From Pseudomonas yamanorum (lineage in GTDB: Bacteria; Pseudomonadota; Gammaproteobacteria; Pseudomonadales; Pseudomonadaceae): a stretch of DNA of 64,000 bases. The stretch lies in NCBI RefSeq assembly GCF_013386765.1, contig NZ_JACARE010000008.1, positions 74,748 through 138,747 on the forward strand, given 5' to 3'. Below, in pieces: positions 1-12,497 of the stretch; within the stretch, counting starts at the first letter, position 1; the number at the start of each line of letters is the position of its first letter. The translations under genes and the position numbers were made by a program. Below the pieces are notes generated by a model. The model saw only the letters and a list, made by a program, of their open reading frames with translations, had not been told where the DNA came from and did no database searches.

Positions 1-1418
1 GTATCATCAACGAACCCACTGCAGCCGCTCTGGCCTACGGTATGGACAAGGCCAAGGGCGACCACACCGTGATCGTTTACGACCTGGGTGGCGGTACCTT
101 CGACGTTTCCGTGATCGAAATCGCTGAAGTCGATGGCGAGCACCAGTTCGAAGTGTTGGCCACCAACGGTGACACGTTCCTGGGCGGTGAAGACTTTGAC
201 ATTCGTCTGATCGACTACCTCGTTGACGAATTCAAGAAAGAAAGCGGCATGAACCTCAAAGGTGACCCGCTGGCCATGCAGCGCCTGAAAGAAGCCGCTG
301 AGAAAGCCAAGATCGAACTGTCTTCGAGCAATTCGACCGACGTGAACCTGCCGTACATCACTGCAGACGCTACCGGTCCGAAGCACTTGAACGTGAAAAT
401 CTCCCGCGCCAAGCTGGAAGCGCTGGTAGAAGACCTGGTTCAACGCACCATCGAGCCTTGCCGCATTGCGCTGAAAGACTCGGGTATCGACGTTGGCGCG
501 ATCAACGACGTGATCCTGGTAGGCGGTCAGACCCGTATGCCACTGGTTCAGAAGCTGGTTACCGAGTTCTTCGGTAAAGAAGCGCGTAAAGACGTGAACC
601 CGGACGAAGCCGTTGCCATGGGTGCTGCCATCCAGGGCGCGGTATTGGCCGGCGACGTGAAAGACGTTCTGCTGCTGGACGTAAGCCCGCTGACCCTGGG
701 TATCGAAACCATGGGTGGCGTGATGACTGCGCTGATCGAGAAAAACACCACGATTCCTACCAAGAAATCGCAGGTGTTCTCGACTGCCGACGACAACCAG
801 GGCGCAGTGACCATTCACGTGCTGCAAGGTGAGCGTAAGCAAGCGGGTCAGAACAAGTCCCTGGGCAAGTTCGACCTGGCCGAGATTCCACCAGCACCAC
901 GTGGCGTGCCACAAATTGAAGTGACCTTCGACATCGACGCCAACGGCATCCTGCACGTAGGCGCCAAGGACAAGGCCACCGGCAAGACTCAGTCGATCGT
1001 GATCAAGGCTAACTCGGGTCTGTCCGAGGAAGAAATCCAGCAGATGATCCGTGATGCTGAAGCCAACGCCGACGAAGACCGCAAGTTCGAAGAACTGGCC
1101 GCAGCCCGCAACCAGGGTGATGCACTGGTTCACTCGACTCGCAAAATGATCGCTGACGCTGGCGACAAAGTGACTGCCGAAGAGAAAACTGCAATCGAAG
1201 CCGCAGTAGTTGCCCTGGAAGCCGCTGTTAAAGGCGACGACAAGGCCGCTATCGAAGCCAAGGTTGAAGAGCTGTCGAAAGTCTCTGCGCCAGTGGCTCA
1301 GAAAATGTACGCCGAACAAGGCCAGCCGGCTGACGGTGCTGCACACCAGGCAGAACCTGAAGCCAAGCACGACGACGTTGTCGATGCCGAGTTCGAAGAA
1401 GTAAAAGACCAGAAGTAA
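1..1418 (+). CDS. dnaK: Chaperone DnaK (Hsp70), 5'-truncated by window edge
   Basis: ATP-dependent Hsp70 chaperone working with DnaJ and GrpE on unfolded cytosolic proteins. The frame is open from base 3, so the gene starts outside the window; about 471 residues are visible, and compared with the usual ~638 about 167 N-terminal residues are missing. Visible motifs are the [12 protein letters not shown] segment, the second phosphate loop [10 protein letters not shown], the adenosine motif [10 protein letters not shown], the interdomain linker VLLLDV, the substrate-binding domain ([12 protein letters not shown]) and the acidic C-terminal tail with EEVKD. dnaJ follows on the same strand after a 316-bp gap. 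Identity is certain; only the 5' end is absent. Confidence 0.98.
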   Translation, partial: IINEPTAAALAYGMDKAKGDHTVIVYDLGGGTFDVSVIEIAEVDGEHQFEVLATNGDTFLGGEDFDIRLIDYLVDEFKKESGMNLKGDPLAMQRLKEAAEKAKIELSSSNSTDVNLPYITADATGPKHLNVKISRAKLEALVEDLVQRTIEPCRIALKDSGIDVGAINDVILVGGQTRMPLVQKLVTEFFGKEARKDVNPDEAVAMGAAIQGAVLAGDVKDVLLLDVSPLTLGIETMGGVMTALIEKNTTIPTKKSQVFSTADDNQGAVTIHVLQGERKQAGQNKSLGKFDLAEIPPAPRGVPQIEVTFDIDANGILHVGAKDKATGKTQSIVIKANSGLSEEEIQQMIRDAEANADEDRKFEELAAARNQGDALVHSTRKMIADAGDKVTAEEKTAIEAAVVALEAAVKGDDKAAIEAKVEELSKVSAPVAQKMYAEQGQPADGAAHQAEPEAKHDDVVDAEFEEVKDQK

Positions 1419-1734
1419 CTTGGTCGCCCGGTTGACCGCTCACAAGCGGTGACTGGTAGGATGTCGCCGCGCGGGAGCTTGCTCCCGCGTTGGCGTGTCT
1501 GGGGTACGCGAATTTTTACAGCATGCGACAACGCTCGGATGCTGGCGGTGTGATCGGGAATGCTCCTGCTTTCCGGGCGACAGTCACCGCGTTTTTGGCC
1601 GGTTGCCGGCTGAAAGCAGTAACGACCAGGATCGTTGAATTGACGTGAGTTGGGTCCGGGCCTGTATTGGGGCTCAACGAGTTTGGCAAGGCTCAGGAGG
1701 GTTTTGCCGGACGTCCTTAAGAGTGCAAAGACTT
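1419..1734. other. dnaK-dnaJ intergenic region
   Basis: 316 bp without a convincing gene. It holds two small hairpins: ACCGCT/AGCGGT at about 1435-1450 and the REP-like palindrome described separately at 1471-1488. Neither is followed by a T run, so I do not call a terminator. I see no clear heat-shock (sigma-32) promoter for dnaJ, so dnaJ may be reached by read-through from dnaK. Confidence 0.5.
1471..1488. repeat. REP-like palindrome
   Basis: Perfect inverted repeat GCGGGAGC-TT-GCTCCCGC between dnaK and dnaJ. It resembles the core of the short extragenic palindromes common in P. fluorescens-type genomes, but here it is a single copy, not an inverted pair. It could also act as a 3' end stabiliser for dnaK mRNA. 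Confidence 0.5.
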
Positions 1735-3676
<1,942 letters not shown>

Positions 3677-3686
3677 GAAGTAGCTA

Positions 3687-3724
3687 AAACGGGGCCTCAG
3701 GATTATTCTAAGGCCCCGTTTTTA
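3687..3724 (+). terminator. Intrinsic terminator after dapB
   Basis: An 11-bp stem (AAACGGGGCCT pairing with AGGCCCCGTTT) separated by a 12-nt loop and followed by Ts. It lies 10 nt after the dapB stop and ends the dnaKJ-dapB transcript(s). Confidence 0.88.
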
Positions 3725-3814
3725 CCCGCTAGGCGACGTCCTGTCGCATTCCCCTGCCTTTAAGGCTCATTAGCGGTGGACCAAAAAAGCCTTTTTCTGT
3801 AAGCTACAGCTTTA

Positions 3815-3850
3815 GTGTGTCCACTAAAAGCGCGCAGAATAATTCGGTGA
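3815..3850 (+). other. Possible Arg-rich leader frame before carA
   Basis: GTG-started frame of 11 codons (MCPLKARRIIR) that stops exactly where the carA leader hairpin begins. Three of its eleven codons encode Arg (CGC, AGA, CGG), and AGA is rare in this genome. carAB makes a precursor of arginine and pyrimidines, so a translated leader that senses Arg-tRNA would make sense. I see no good Shine-Dalgarno before the GTG, so this is a hypothesis only. Confidence 0.25.
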
Positions 3851-3891
3851 AGAAGCGGGGTGACGTGTCCATACGTCACTCCGCTTTTTTA
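3851..3891 (+). promoter_or_regulatory. Terminator-like hairpin in the carA leader (attenuator candidate)
   Basis: A GC-rich stem, AAGCGGGGTGACGT pairing (one mismatch) with ACGTCACTCCGCTT, followed by TTTTTT. It lies 45 nt upstream of the carA ribosome-binding site, downstream of any plausible carA promoter, so it must be read through for carAB expression. An inverted pair GTGGAC (about 3776-3781) / GTCCAC (about 3818-3823) upstream could form an alternative structure. Attenuation of carAB by arginine or pyrimidines has been discussed for other pseudomonads; this assignment is inference from structure. Confidence 0.6.
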
Positions 3892-3935
3892 CAACCTGCG
3901 ATCGCCCTTTCAGGCTTTATTTACGGGAGGTCTTC

Positions 3936-5072
3936 TTGACTAAGCCAGCCATACTCGCCCTTGCTGATGGCAGCATTTTTCGCGGCGAAGCCATTGGAGC
4001 CGACGGTCAGACCGTTGGAGAGGTGGTGTTCAACACCGCCATGACCGGCTATCAGGAAATCCTTACCGATCCTTCCTACGCCCAACAGATCGTTACCTTG
4101 ACCTATCCGCACATCGGTAACACCGGTACTACACCGGAAGACGCCGAGTCTGATCGTGTCTGGTCGGCGGGTCTGGTAATTCGTGACCTGCCACTGGTTG
4201 CGAGCAACTGGCGTAACACGATGTCCCTGTCCGATTACCTGAAAGCCAACAACGTTGTGGCGATCGCCGGTATCGATACGCGTCGCCTGACCCGCATCCT
4301 GCGTGAAAAAGGCTCGCAGAACGGCTGCATCATGGCCGGTGACAACATCTCCGAAGAAGCGGCGATTGCGGCAGCCCAAGGTTTCCCTGGCCTGAAAGGC
4401 ATGGACCTGGCGAAAGTCGTCAGCACCAAGGACACGTACGAGTGGCGCTCCACTGTCTGGGACTTGAAGACCGACAGCCACGCGACCATCGACGCTTGCG
4501 AACTGCCTTACCACGTCGTGGCCTACGACTACGGTATCAAGCACAACATCCTGCGCATGCTGGTCGAGCGCGGTTGCCGCGTGACCGTGGTGCCGGCGCA
4601 AACCCCGGCCAGTGACGTGCTGGCCTTGCAGCCGGACGGCGTATTCCTGTCCAACGGCCCGGGTGACCCTGAGCCTTGCGACTACGCCATCAAGGCCATC
4701 AAGGAAGTACTGGAAACCGAGATCCCGGTATTCGGTATCTGCCTCGGCCACCAGTTGCTCGCTCTGGCTTCCGGCGCCAAGACCCTGAAAATGGGCCACG
4801 GCCACCACGGTGCCAACCACCCGGTGCAGGATCTGGACACGGGCGTCGTAATGATCACCAGCCAGAACCACGGTTTTGCGGTAGATGAAGCGACTCTGCC
4901 GGGCAACGTCCGGGCGATTCACAAGTCGCTGTTCGACGGTTCCCTGCAAGGCATCGAGCGCACCGACAAGAGCGCGTTCAGCTTCCAGGGCCACCCTGAA
5001 GCAAGCCCGGGCCCGAACGACGTAGCGCCGCTGTTCGACCGTTTCATCAATGAGATGGCCAAGCGACGCTAA
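3936..5072 (+). CDS. carA: Carbamoyl-phosphate synthase small subunit (glutaminase)
   Basis: Hydrolyses glutamine and channels ammonia to CarB to make carbamoyl phosphate for arginine and pyrimidines. 378 residues: N-terminal CarA domain (about 1-150), then class I glutamine amidotransferase with catalytic Cys269 in GICLGHQ and His353/Glu355 in GHPEA. The start is an unusual TTG; GGGAGG at 3925-3930 is ideally placed for it and [12 protein letters not shown] is the conserved beginning. carB follows after 105 bp with only a hairpin between them, lacking the extra reading frame found at this place in P. aeruginosa. Confidence 0.96.
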   Translation: MTKPAILALADGSIFRGEAIGADGQTVGEVVFNTAMTGYQEILTDPSYAQQIVTLTYPHIGNTGTTPEDAESDRVWSAGLVIRDLPLVASNWRNTMSLSDYLKANNVVAIAGIDTRRLTRILREKGSQNGCIMAGDNISEEAAIAAAQGFPGLKGMDLAKVVSTKDTYEWRSTVWDLKTDSHATIDACELPYHVVAYDYGIKHNILRMLVERGCRVTVVPAQTPASDVLALQPDGVFLSNGPGDPEPCDYAIKAIKEVLETEIPVFGICLGHQLLALASGAKTLKMGHGHHGANHPVQDLDTGVVMITSQNHGFAVDEATLPGNVRAIHKSLFDGSLQGIERTDKSAFSFQGHPEASPGPNDVAPLFDRFINEMAKRR

Positions 5073-5079
5073 GTGAGCG

Positions 5080-5118
5080 GCCTGAGGGTGGCCCGGGAAA
5101 CCGGCGGCCCCCTCAGGC
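5080..5118 (+). other. carA-carB intercistronic hairpin
   Basis: GCCTGAGG (5080-5087) pairs with CCTCAGGC (5111-5118) with further GGCC pairing inside. There is no T run, so it looks like an mRNA-stabilising or processing hairpin, not a terminator, and fits differential carA/carB expression. Confidence 0.5.
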
Positions 5119-5177
5119 TCTTCAAAGATTGTTCAAGACGGCTTGCCGACTGACCTGCGGATTTGAGTGACAAACCC

Positions 5178-8100
5178 ATGCCAAAACGTACAGACATAAA
5201 AAGCATCCTGATTCTCGGCGCTGGCCCGATTGTGATCGGCCAGGCCTGCGAATTCGACTACTCCGGCGCCCAGGCCTGTAAAGCCCTGCGCGAAGAGGGC
5301 TACCGCGTCATCCTGGTGAACTCCAACCCGGCCACCATCATGACCGACCCGGACATGGCCGACGCCACCTACATCGAGCCGATCAAGTGGCAGACCGTTG
5401 CCAAGATCATCGAGAAAGAGCGTCCGGACGCGCTGCTGCCAACCATGGGTGGCCAGACCGCCCTGAACTGCGCACTGGACCTGGAGCGCGAAGGCGTCCT
5501 GGAGAAGTTCGGCGTAGAGATGATCGGCGCCAATGCCGACACCATCGACAAGGCTGAAGACCGTTCGCGTTTCGACAAGGCCATGAAGTCCATCGGCCTT
5601 GACTGCCCGCGTTCCGGTATCGCCCACAGCATGGAAGAGGCCAACGCGGTCCTGGAACGCCTGGGCTTCCCGTGCATTATCCGTCCGTCCTTCACCATGG
5701 GCGGCACCGGTGGCGGTATCGCTTACAACCGTGAAGAGTTCGAAGAAATCTGCGCCCGCGGCCTGGACTTGTCTCCGACCAAAGAGCTGCTGATCGACGA
5801 ATCCCTGATCGGCTGGAAAGAATATGAGATGGAGGTTGTCCGCGATAAGAAGGACAACTGCATCATCGTCTGCTCCATCGAAAACTTTGACCCAATGGGC
5901 GTGCACACCGGTGACTCGATCACTGTTGCGCCAGCACAGACCCTGACGGACAAGGAATACCAGATCATGCGTAACGCCTCTTTGGCGGTGCTGCGTGAGA
6001 TTGGCGTGGAAACCGGTGGCTCCAACGTCCAGTTCGGCATCTGCCCGGACACCGGCCGCATGGTTGTGATCGAGATGAACCCGCGTGTATCGCGTTCTTC
6101 GGCGCTGGCATCGAAAGCTACCGGCTTCCCGATTGCGCGTATCGCCGCCAAGCTGGCGATCGGTTACACATTGGACGAGCTGCAGAACGAAATCACTGGC
6201 GGCGCAACCCCGGCATCCTTCGAGCCGTCGATCGACTACGTCGTCACCAAGCTGCCACGCTTCGCTTTCGAGAAATTCCCGAAAGCCGACGCCCGCCTGA
6301 CCACTCAGATGAAGTCGGTCGGTGAGGTCATGGCCATCGGCCGGACCTTCCAGGAATCCCTGCAGAAAGCCCTGCGTGGCCTGGAAGTAGGCGTTTGCGG
6401 TCTGGACGAGAAACTCGACCTGAGCAACCCGGAAAGCATGAGCGTGCTCAAGCGCGAGCTGACCGTGCCGGGTGCCGAGCGTATCTGGTACGTGGCTGAT
6501 GCTTTCCGCGCCGGCATGACCGTCGAAGACATTTTCGGCATGAACATGATCGACCCGTGGTTCCTGGTGCAGATCGAAGATCTGATCAAGGAAGAAGAGA
6601 AGGTCAAGACCCTCGGTCTGTCCTCTATCGACCGCGACCTGATGTTCCGCCTCAAGCGCAAAGGCTTCTCCGACATGCGCCTGGCCAAGCTGCTGGGTGT
6701 GACCGAGAAGAACCTGCGCACGCATCGTCACAAGCTGGATATCTTCCCGGTCTACAAGCGCGTTGATACCTGTGCGGCCGAGTTCGCCACCGACACCGCG
6801 TACATGTACTCCACCTACGAGGAAGAGTGCGAAGCCGCGCCGTCGGGCCGCGACAAGATCATGATTCTGGGTGGCGGTCCAAACCGTATCGGCCAGGGCA
6901 TCGAGTTCGATTATTGCTGCGTACACGCCGCTCTCGCCCTGCGCGAAGACGGGTACGAGACCATTATGGTCAACTGCAACCCGGAAACTGTTTCCACTGA
7001 CTACGACACTTCCGACCGTCTGTACTTCGAGCCGGTAACGCTGGAAGACGTGCTGGAAATCTGCCGCGTCGAGAAGCCAAAAGGCGTGATCGTCCAGTAC
7101 GGCGGCCAAACCCCGTTGAAACTGGCTCGCGCACTCGAAGCCGCTGGCGTGCCGATCATCGGCACCAGCCCTGACGCTATCGACCGTGCTGAAGACCGTG
7201 AGCGCTTCCAGCAGATGGTTGAGCGCCTGAACCTGCGTCAGCCGCCAAACGCCACGGTGCGTAGCGAAGACGAAGCGATCCGCGCGGCCAGCAAGATTGG
7301 TTACCCGCTGGTGGTGCGTCCGTCCTACGTACTGGGCGGCCGGGCGATGGAAATCGTCTACGAAGAAGACGAACTCAAGCGTTACCTGCGTGATGCGGTG
7401 AAAGTGTCCAACGACAGCCCGGTGCTGCTGGACCACTTCCTCAACTGCGCCATCGAGATGGACGTGGATGCGGTCTGTGACGGCACCGACGTGGTGATCG
7501 GCGCGATCATGCAGCACATCGAACAGGCTGGCGTACACTCCGGTGACTCCGCTTGCTCGCTGCCGCCGTACTCGCTGCCGGCGCACATCCAGGACGAGAT
7601 GCGCGAACAGGTCAAGAAAATGGCCCTGGAGTTGGGCGTGGTCGGCCTGATGAACGTACAGTTGGCGCTGCAAGGCGAAGATATCTACGTCATCGAAGTG
7701 AACCCGCGCGCCTCGCGTACCGTGCCATTTGTTTCCAAGTGCATCGGTGTTTCCCTGGCGATGATTGCCGCCCGTGTGATGGCCGGTAAGACCTTGAAGG
7801 AAATCGGCTTCACCAAGGAAATCATTCCGAACTTCTACAGCGTGAAAGAGGCGGTGTTCCCATTCGCCAAATTCCCTGGTGTGGACCCGATCCTGGGCCC
7901 AGAGATGAAGTCCACCGGTGAAGTGATGGGCGTGGGCGATACCTTCGGTGAGGCGTTCGCCAAGGCCCAGATGGGCGCCAGCGAAGTGCTGCCGACCGGT
8001 GGTACTGCCTTCATCAGCGTGCGTGATGATGACAAGCCACTGGTTGCAGGCGTGGCCCGTGATCTGATCAACTTGGGTTTCGAAGTCGTGGCCACTGCCG

Positions 8101-8399
8101 GGACCGCCAAGCTGATCGAGGCTGCCGGCCTGAAAGTGCGTCGCGTGAACAAGGTGACGGAAGGCCGTCCACACGTGGTCGACATGATCAAGAATGACGA
8201 AGTCACTCTGATCATCAACACCACCGAAGGTCGCCAGTCGATCGCGGACTCCTACTCCATTCGTCGTAACGCCTTGCAGCACAAGATCTACTGCACCACC
8301 ACCATTGCTGCTGGCGAAGCTATCTGCGAAGCGCTCAAGTTCGGTCCTGAAAAAACCGTGCGTCGCTTGCAGGATCTACACGCAGGATTGAAGGCATGA
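5178..8399 (+). CDS. carB: Carbamoyl-phosphate synthase large subunit
   Basis: Uses bicarbonate, ammonia from CarA and two ATP to make carbamoyl phosphate. 1073 residues, the standard length, with two homologous ATP-grasp halves (about 1-400 and 550-935), an oligomerisation domain between them, and a C-terminal MGS-like allosteric domain (about 936-1073, including [17 protein letters not shown]) that binds UMP and ornithine in relatives. ATG 5178 ([14 protein letters not shown]) is chosen over an in-frame TTG at 5163. The stop overlaps the greA start by 4 nt (ATGA), implying coupled translation. Confidence 0.97.
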   Translation: MPKRTDIKSILILGAGPIVIGQACEFDYSGAQACKALREEGYRVILVNSNPATIMTDPDMADATYIEPIKWQTVAKIIEKERPDALLPTMGGQTALNCALDLEREGVLEKFGVEMIGANADTIDKAEDRSRFDKAMKSIGLDCPRSGIAHSMEEANAVLERLGFPCIIRPSFTMGGTGGGIAYNREEFEEICARGLDLSPTKELLIDESLIGWKEYEMEVVRDKKDNCIIVCSIENFDPMGVHTGDSITVAPAQTLTDKEYQIMRNASLAVLREIGVETGGSNVQFGICPDTGRMVVIEMNPRVSRSSALASKATGFPIARIAAKLAIGYTLDELQNEITGGATPASFEPSIDYVVTKLPRFAFEKFPKADARLTTQMKSVGEVMAIGRTFQESLQKALRGLEVGVCGLDEKLDLSNPESMSVLKRELTVPGAERIWYVADAFRAGMTVEDIFGMNMIDPWFLVQIEDLIKEEEKVKTLGLSSIDRDLMFRLKRKGFSDMRLAKLLGVTEKNLRTHRHKLDIFPVYKRVDTCAAEFATDTAYMYSTYEEECEAAPSGRDKIMILGGGPNRIGQGIEFDYCCVHAALALREDGYETIMVNCNPETVSTDYDTSDRLYFEPVTLEDVLEICRVEKPKGVIVQYGGQTPLKLARALEAAGVPIIGTSPDAIDRAEDRERFQQMVERLNLRQPPNATVRSEDEAIRAASKIGYPLVVRPSYVLGGRAMEIVYEEDELKRYLRDAVKVSNDSPVLLDHFLNCAIEMDVDAVCDGTDVVIGAIMQHIEQAGVHSGDSACSLPPYSLPAHIQDEMREQVKKMALELGVVGLMNVQLALQGEDIYVIEVNPRASRTVPFVSKCIGVSLAMIAARVMAGKTLKEIGFTKEIIPNFYSVKEAVFPFAKFPGVDPILGPEMKSTGEVMGVGDTFGEAFAKAQMGASEVLPTGGTAFISVRDDDKPLVAGVARDLINLGFEVVATAGTAKLIEAAGLKVRRVNKVTEGRPHVVDMIKNDEVTLIINTTEGRQSIADSYSIRRNALQHKIYCTTTIAAGEAICEALKFGPEKTVRRLQDLHAGLKA

Positions 8400-8872
8400 T
8401 CAAATACCCGATGACCGTCCAGGGCGCAAAAGCCCTGGAAGAAGAGCACGCCCACCTGACCAAGGTCGTCCGTCCGAAGCTGAGCCAGGACATCGGTACG
8501 GCCCGGGAATTGGGTGACCTGAAGGAAAACGCTGAATACCATGCTGCCCGCGAGCAGCAAGGTATGGTCGAGGCGCGGATCCGTGATATCGAAGGCCGCC
8601 TGCAAAACTCGGTGGTTATCGACGTCACGACCATTCCGAAGACCGGCAAGGTGATTTTCGGCACCACCGTGGAAATTGCCAACGTCGAGACGGACGAAAG
8701 CGTGGTTTACCACATCGTGGGTGAGGACGAGGCCGACTTCAAACTCGGCAAGATCTCCGTCGGTTCGCCGCTGGCCCGCGCCTTGATTGCCAAGGAAGAG
8801 GGTGACGTGGTGGCCGTCAAGACGCCTGGTGGCGTGATCGAGTACGAGATTGTCGAAGTTCGTCACATCTGA
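8396..8872 (+). CDS. greA: Transcription elongation factor GreA
   Basis: Enters the RNA polymerase secondary channel and stimulates cleavage of backtracked transcripts. 158 residues: N-terminal coiled coil (about 1-75) with the acidic tip seen in [15 protein letters not shown], then an FKBP-like C-terminal domain. It overlaps carB by 4 nt. A GC-rich hairpin (8878-8900) lies right after its stop. Confidence 0.97.
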   Translation: MIKYPMTVQGAKALEEEHAHLTKVVRPKLSQDIGTARELGDLKENAEYHAAREQQGMVEARIRDIEGRLQNSVVIDVTTIPKTGKVIFGTTVEIANVETDESVVYHIVGEDEADFKLGKISVGSPLARALIAKEEGDVVAVKTPGGVIEYEIVEVRHI

Positions 8873-8877
8873 AAGAC

Positions 8878-8900
8878 GGCGCCCGCTTCGTGCGGGCGCC
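8878..8900 (+). other. GC-rich hairpin after greA
   Basis: Perfect 9-bp stem GGCGCCCGC / GCGGGCGCC with a TTCGT-type loop, starting 5 nt after the greA stop and ending one base before the next ATG. It has no T run. It would hide any ribosome entry site for the following gene and may act as a transcript end or translational brake. Confidence 0.55.
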
Positions 8901-9305
8901 ATGCTTTGGCAGTTTGCCCAGATGCTTTGGGTTGGCGGCCTATGGCTGTTGCATATTGGTGTACTGCCGGTGCTGGGCCTGATTGGTCTGGCGCCGTTGC
9001 TGATCGATGAGTTCAGCGGATTATTAAGCGCGTTGCTGGTGGGTTTTGCGGCGGCGTGCGTAACGCTTCAGGCGCTGGTGCTGATCAAGGCCGAAGGCTT
9101 GGGGAGTTTGTGGCGGGATATTCGCGGGCAACTGCTGTTGATGGCGCTGTATGCGTGCGCAATGTTTTGCGTGGTACGCATCTTTCTGCCGGAAGCGTTG
9201 CGCTGGCAGCTGTTCAGCTATCTTGTGCTAGGGTTTTCCGGGTTGGTGCTGGTTGTTCAGCCGGTGCCGGGATGGAGTGGCAGGGCGTGCGAAGCACGCC
9301 CGTGA
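8901..9305 (+). CDS. Small inner-membrane protein, DUF4149-like
   Basis: 134 residues with four hydrophobic stretches (about 8-30, 38-62, 75-97 and 105-123), so an integral membrane protein with little outside the bilayer. It resembles the DUF4149 proteins that sit after greA in pseudomonads; no biochemical function is known to me. The start is uncertain: ATG 8901 begins the conserved hydrophobic part but has a strong hairpin instead of a Shine-Dalgarno, and the frame stays open upstream to a TTG at 8850 inside greA. Convergent with yhbY, only 8 nt away. Confidence 0.75.
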   Translation: MLWQFAQMLWVGGLWLLHIGVLPVLGLIGLAPLLIDEFSGLLSALLVGFAAACVTLQALVLIKAEGLGSLWRDIRGQLLLMALYACAMFCVVRIFLPEALRWQLFSYLVLGFSGLVLVVQPVPGWSGRACEARP

Positions 9306-9313
9306 CCCTTGTT

Positions 9314-9622
9314 TCACTTGAAGCGGTGTACGTTCGACAGTTGCTTGTTGGCGCTGAAGTTCTTGCGATACAGCAGTGCCATCTTGCCGATGACCTGAAC
9401 CAGGTCCGCCTTGCCAACCTTGCACAGTTCTGCAATGGCTGCCAGGCGCGCCTCGCGATCAAGGATGCTGACCTTGATCTTGATCAGCTCGTGATCGCCC
9501 AATGCGCGTTCAAGTTCGGCTAACACACCTTCAGTCAAACCGTTGTCAGCCACAATCAAAACTGGTTTCAGATGGTGGCCAATGGATTTGTACTGTTTCT
9601 TCTGCTCTTGAGTGAGCGGCAT
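9314..9622 (-). CDS. yhbY: YhbY family RNA-binding protein (CRM domain)
   Basis: 102 residues, one CRM domain, the whole protein. Family members associate with the precursor 50S ribosomal subunit. Visible features are the N-terminal helix with basic residues (QKKQYKSIGHHLKP), the ADNGLTEGV loop corresponding to the family's GxxG RNA-binding loop, and the C-terminal VQVIGKMALLYR strand/helix. Divergent from rlmE, 105 bp apart; in many gammaproteobacteria yhbY and rlmE are divergent neighbours as here. Confidence 0.93.
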   Translation of the reverse strand: MPLTQEQKKQYKSIGHHLKPVLIVADNGLTEGVLAELERALGDHELIKIKVSILDREARLAAIAELCKVGKADLVQVIGKMALLYRKNFSANKQLSNVHRFK

Positions 9623-9727
9623 AATCTGACCCCTGCGTCTGATCTTGTAAAAAGCGGCGGCCAGTTTACCCGAGCGAGTCCGGGACCGCCCAGTTAATCA
9701 CGACCCGTTTTATTTTCGAGGTGGCCC

Positions 9728-10378
9728 GTGGCCCGTTCCAAAACTAGCCTTAAGTGGCTGCAAGAGCATTTCAACGATCCTTACGTCAAAATGGCGCAAA
9801 AGGATGGCTACCGTTCCCGGGCCAGCTACAAGCTGCTGGAGATCCAGGAAAAGGACAAGTTGATCCGTCCTGGCATGAGCGTTATCGACCTTGGTGCCGC
9901 CCCGGGTGGCTGGTCCCAGGTGACCAGTCGTCTGATTGGTGGGCAAGGTCGTTTGATCGCTTCCGATATCCTGGAAATGGACAGCATCCCGGATGTGACC
10001 TTTGTTCATGGTGACTTTACCCAGGATGAAGTGCTGGCACAGATCCTCGAGGCGGTCGGAAATTCGCAGGTAGACCTTGTGATTTCCGATATGGCCCCCA
10101 ATATGAGTGGATTACCAGCTGTTGATATGCCGCGAGCCATGTTCCTCTGCGAATTGGCACTGGATCTGGCGGGACGGGTACTACGTCCGGGTGGTGACTT
10201 TCTGGTCAAGGTCTTCCAGGGTGAAGGCTTCGACGAGTATCACAAGAACATCCGCAAGCTGTTCGACAAGGTGCAGACACGCAAGCCTGACTCTTCCCGG
10301 GACAGGTCTCGCGAGCAGTATTTGCTGGGTCGTGGTTTCCGTGGCATTGAAGGCGCTGCCAGTGAAGAGCGTTTTTGA
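9728..10378 (+). CDS. rlmE: 23S rRNA 2'-O-methyltransferase RlmE (FtsJ/RrmJ)
   Basis: Methylates the 2'-OH of U2552 in the 23S A-loop late in 50S assembly. 216 residues with a Rossmann fold: SAM motif [12 protein letters not shown] (about 55-66), acidic motif near [13 protein letters not shown] and the catalytic Lys in FLVKVFQG, giving the K-D-K-E set. GTG start at 9728 is supported by GAGGTGG just upstream. It is a few residues longer at the C-terminus than the usual ~207. It precedes ftsH as in E. coli. Confidence 0.96.
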   Translation: MARSKTSLKWLQEHFNDPYVKMAQKDGYRSRASYKLLEIQEKDKLIRPGMSVIDLGAAPGGWSQVTSRLIGGQGRLIASDILEMDSIPDVTFVHGDFTQDEVLAQILEAVGNSQVDLVISDMAPNMSGLPAVDMPRAMFLCELALDLAGRVLRPGGDFLVKVFQGEGFDEYHKNIRKLFDKVQTRKPDSSRDRSREQYLLGRGFRGIEGAASEERF

Positions 10379-10569
10379 GGAATTTGACGGAGGCGATAGG
10401 TTTTTTTATATCGCTTTCGTCACGAAGCTTTACGAATATTGTGTAGTCAAAGTTTCACAAAGGGTTACAGACGGCGCCTGCCAGAGTTGTAGGTAATGTA
10501 GTAAGTTAGGCCGGTGAATATCATGCGAAGCGCGCGCCAGTAGCGGAGCTTGCTTCAGAGGGTAGTTAA

Positions 10570-12489
10570 TTGAACGATATGGCAAAGAATCTGATCCTGT
10601 GGTTGATCATCGCGGCTGTCCTCGTGACGGTGATGAACAACTTCTCCAGCCCTAACGAGCCGCAGACCCTCAACTATTCCGACTTCATCCAGCAAGTTAA
10701 GGATGGCAAGGTCGAGCGCGTAGCGGTTGATGGCTACGTGATTACCGGCAAGCGCAACGATGGCGACAGCTTCAAGACCATCCGTCCGGCAATCCAGGAC
10801 AATGGCCTGATCGGCGACCTGGTGGATAACCACGTGGTCGTTGAAGGCAAGCAGCCTGAGCAGCAGAGCATCTGGACCCAACTGCTGGTAGCCAGCTTCC
10901 CGATACTGGTGATTATCGCCGTGTTCATGTTCTTCATGCGCCAGATGCAAGGTGGTGCGGGAGGCAAGGGCGGGCCGATGAGCTTCGGCAAGAGCAAGGC
11001 ACGCCTGCTCTCCGAAGATCAGGTGAAAACCACCCTGGCTGACGTTGCAGGTTGCGACGAAGCCAAGGAAGAAGTGGGCGAACTGGTTGAATTCCTGCGC
11101 GATCCAGGCAAGTTCCAGCGTTTGGGCGGGCGTATTCCTCGCGGTGTGCTGATGGTTGGCCCGCCAGGTACCGGTAAAACCCTATTGGCCAAGGCTATTG
11201 CGGGCGAAGCCAAAGTGCCTTTCTTCACCATTTCCGGTTCCGACTTCGTCGAAATGTTCGTCGGTGTGGGTGCCAGCCGTGTTCGCGATATGTTCGAGCA
11301 GGCCAAGAAGCACGCGCCATGCATCATCTTCATCGATGAAATCGACGCCGTTGGTCGCCATCGTGGCGCCGGCATGGGCGGCGGTCATGATGAGCGTGAG
11401 CAGACCCTTAACCAGTTGCTGGTTGAGATGGACGGCTTTGAAATGAACGACGGCATCATCGTGATCGCCGCAACCAACCGTCCTGACGTACTCGACCCTG
11501 CGCTGCTGCGTCCGGGCCGTTTCGACCGTCAGGTTGTGGTGGGTCTGCCGGACATCCGCGGCCGTGAACAGATTCTGAAAGTGCACATGCGCAAAGTGCC
11601 GATGGGCGACGACGTGGCTCCGGCCGTGATTGCCCGTGGTACTCCAGGCTTCTCCGGTGCCGACCTTGCCAACCTGGTGAACGAAGCTTCGCTGTTCGCT
11701 GCCCGTACCGGCAAACGCATCGTCGAAATGAAAGAGTTCGAACTGGCGAAAGACAAGATCATGATGGGCGCCGAGCGCAAATCAATGGTCATGTCCGAGA
11801 AAGAGAAGCAGAACACCGCTTATCACGAAGCCGGTCACGCCATTGTCGGTCGTGTTGTGCCTGAGCATGACCCGGTCTACAAGGTATCGATCATTCCTCG
11901 TGGTCGGGCGCTGGGCGTTACGATGTTCCTGCCGGAAGAGGATCGCTACAGCCTCTCCAAACGTGCGCTGATCAGCCAGATCTGCTCGCTGTATGGCGGC
12001 CGGATTGCTGAAGAGATGACCCTGGGCTTCGACGGTGTGACTACCGGTGCATCCAACGACATCATGCGTGCGAGCCAGATTGCACGGAACATGGTGACCA
12101 AGTGGGGTCTGTCGGAAAAACTCGGCCCTTTGATGTATGCCGAGGAAGAAGGCGAGGTGTTCCTGGGGCGTGGCGGTGGCGGTCAAGCTGCCAGCTTCTC
12201 CGGTGAGACAGCCAAGCTGATCGACTCCGAAGTGCGCAGCATCATTGACCAGTGCTACGGCACGGCCAAGCAGATCCTCACCGATAACCGTGACAAGCTC
12301 GACGCCATGGCTGATGCCCTGATGAAGTACGAGACCATTGATGCCGAGCAGATCGACGACATCATGGCCGGCCGTACGCCTCGTGAGCCTCGCGATTGGG
12401 AAGGTGGTTCGGGTACTTCAGGCACGCCGCCTGTGGTGCAGAACGAGCGCCCTGAAGCCCCGATCGGCGGCCCTGCTGCTGACCATTAA
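10570..12489 (+). CDS. ftsH: ATP-dependent zinc metalloprotease FtsH
   Basis: Membrane-anchored AAA+ protease that degrades misassembled membrane proteins and regulators. 639 residues: two transmembrane helices (about 7-26 and 100-122) flanking a periplasmic part, AAA+ domain with Walker A GPPGTGKT, Walker B IIFIDEID and the second region of homology, then the peptidase domain with zinc motif HEAGH. I chose TTG 10570 because GAGGGT lies 7 nt upstream; the ATG at 10579 (MAKNLILW) has no spaced Shine-Dalgarno. The 191-bp gap after rlmE probably carries its promoter, which I could not define. Confidence 0.97.
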   Translation: MNDMAKNLILWLIIAAVLVTVMNNFSSPNEPQTLNYSDFIQQVKDGKVERVAVDGYVITGKRNDGDSFKTIRPAIQDNGLIGDLVDNHVVVEGKQPEQQSIWTQLLVASFPILVIIAVFMFFMRQMQGGAGGKGGPMSFGKSKARLLSEDQVKTTLADVAGCDEAKEEVGELVEFLRDPGKFQRLGGRIPRGVLMVGPPGTGKTLLAKAIAGEAKVPFFTISGSDFVEMFVGVGASRVRDMFEQAKKHAPCIIFIDEIDAVGRHRGAGMGGGHDEREQTLNQLLVEMDGFEMNDGIIVIAATNRPDVLDPALLRPGRFDRQVVVGLPDIRGREQILKVHMRKVPMGDDVAPAVIARGTPGFSGADLANLVNEASLFAARTGKRIVEMKEFELAKDKIMMGAERKSMVMSEKEKQNTAYHEAGHAIVGRVVPEHDPVYKVSIIPRGRALGVTMFLPEEDRYSLSKRALISQICSLYGGRIAEEMTLGFDGVTTGASNDIMRASQIARNMVTKWGLSEKLGPLMYAEEEGEVFLGRGGGGQAASFSGETAKLIDSEVRSIIDQCYGTAKQILTDNRDKLDAMADALMKYETIDAEQIDDIMAGRTPREPRDWEGGSGTSGTPPVVQNERPEAPIGGPAADH

Positions 12490-12497
12490 GGTTTGAA

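Noticed and set aside
5133..8282. 1049-codon open frame on the minus strand across carB
   Set aside because: Shadow of carB caused by high GC at third positions. Composition is His/Val/Asp-rich with no family match, and carB on the plus strand is unmistakable.
10393..10414. GCGATA/TATCGC stem after rlmE as a terminator
   Set aside because: Only six A/T-rich base pairs with a long T-rich loop, and the T run is inside the loop; too weak.
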